Positions 4,985 through 5,033 of a stretch of 5,033 nucleotides of DNA are shown here, piece after piece. The notes beneath the pieces were generated by a model. It searched no databases. It worked only from the letters and a program-made list of their open reading frames with translations, and was not told where the DNA came from. This DNA is from Planctomycetota bacterium (GTDB taxonomy: Bacteria > Planctomycetota > PUPC01 > JABMSA01). Both the position numbers and the translations under genes were made by a program. The stretch's first letter is position 1. The number at the start of each line of letters is the position of its first letter. The stretch is from assembly GCA_013202185.1 (NCBI GenBank), contig JABMSA010000197.1, positions 1 to 5,033 of the forward strand, given 5' to 3'.

Positions 4985-5033
4985 TATGTGTTTAGCGTGC
5001 AAGGGCCTCAAGCCTGTCTGTGCGGCGCGCAGA
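4985..5033. other. Window edge, no supportable gene
   Basis: On the minus strand a frame open from the edge stops at a TAA at 4992-4994 after 13 residues (ending DRLEALAR), which could be the tail of another gene. On the plus strand an ATG at 4986-4988 opens to the edge (MCLACKGLKPVCAA), without a well-spaced Shine-Dalgarno site. TCTGTGC and GCGCAGA at 5017-5033 can pair around a 3-nt loop with one G-U pair. None can be decided from 49 bases. Confidence 0.2.

Overview
The window is an ordinary, gene-dense bacterial segment of moderately high GC. Every gene I can support lies on the minus strand, so the window reads right to left. No gene is diagnostic for a phylum. The TTG starts, strong Shine-Dalgarno sites and non-coding 9-bp-period repeats upstream of the operon would suit an environmental bacterium, possibly in the planctomycete or Hydrogenedentota neighbourhood. 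That placement is only a low-confidence guess. I see no phage genes, transposase, CRISPR array, tRNA or rRNA.

Layout from the 5' end of the transcript (right edge) to the left. Positions 4985-5033 hold nothing I can call. Positions 4857-4984 hold a stack of short degenerate repeats of three kinds. Next comes an AT-richer promoter region with a near-consensus sigma70-type promoter (-35 at 4830-4835, -10 at 4807-4812, 17-bp spacer) and a leader of about 59 nt carrying a 15-bp dyad. The promoter serves five tightly packed genes: argB (N-acetylglutamate kinase), argD (acetylornithine aminotransferase family), rdgB (dITP/XTP pyrophosphatase), a ROK-family sugar kinase (probably glucokinase), and lepA (elongation factor 4), which runs off the left edge after 354 codons. 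Spacings are 29 nt, 19 nt, a 1-nt overlap (TGATG) and a 34-nt overlap. No terminator is visible between genes, so one polycistronic transcript is the simplest reading.

Functionally the operon joins steps 2 and 4 of arginine/ornithine biosynthesis (ArgB and ArgD; argC, argJ and argF are not here) to nucleotide-pool sanitation, sugar phosphorylation and a ribosome-associated GTPase. The products do not form one pathway. The shared theme may simply be growth-linked housekeeping expression. ArgB has the N-terminal helix typical of arginine-inhibited kinases, so flux control by arginine at the protein level is likely.

I found no convincing new biological system. The points most worth a second look are the repeat stack upstream, the -35 hexamer sitting in the loop of an inverted repeat, the dyad in the argB leader, the 7-codon mini-ORF bridging argD and rdgB, the 34-nt ROK/lepA overlap, and a Gln-to-Thr change in the PLP pocket of ArgD.
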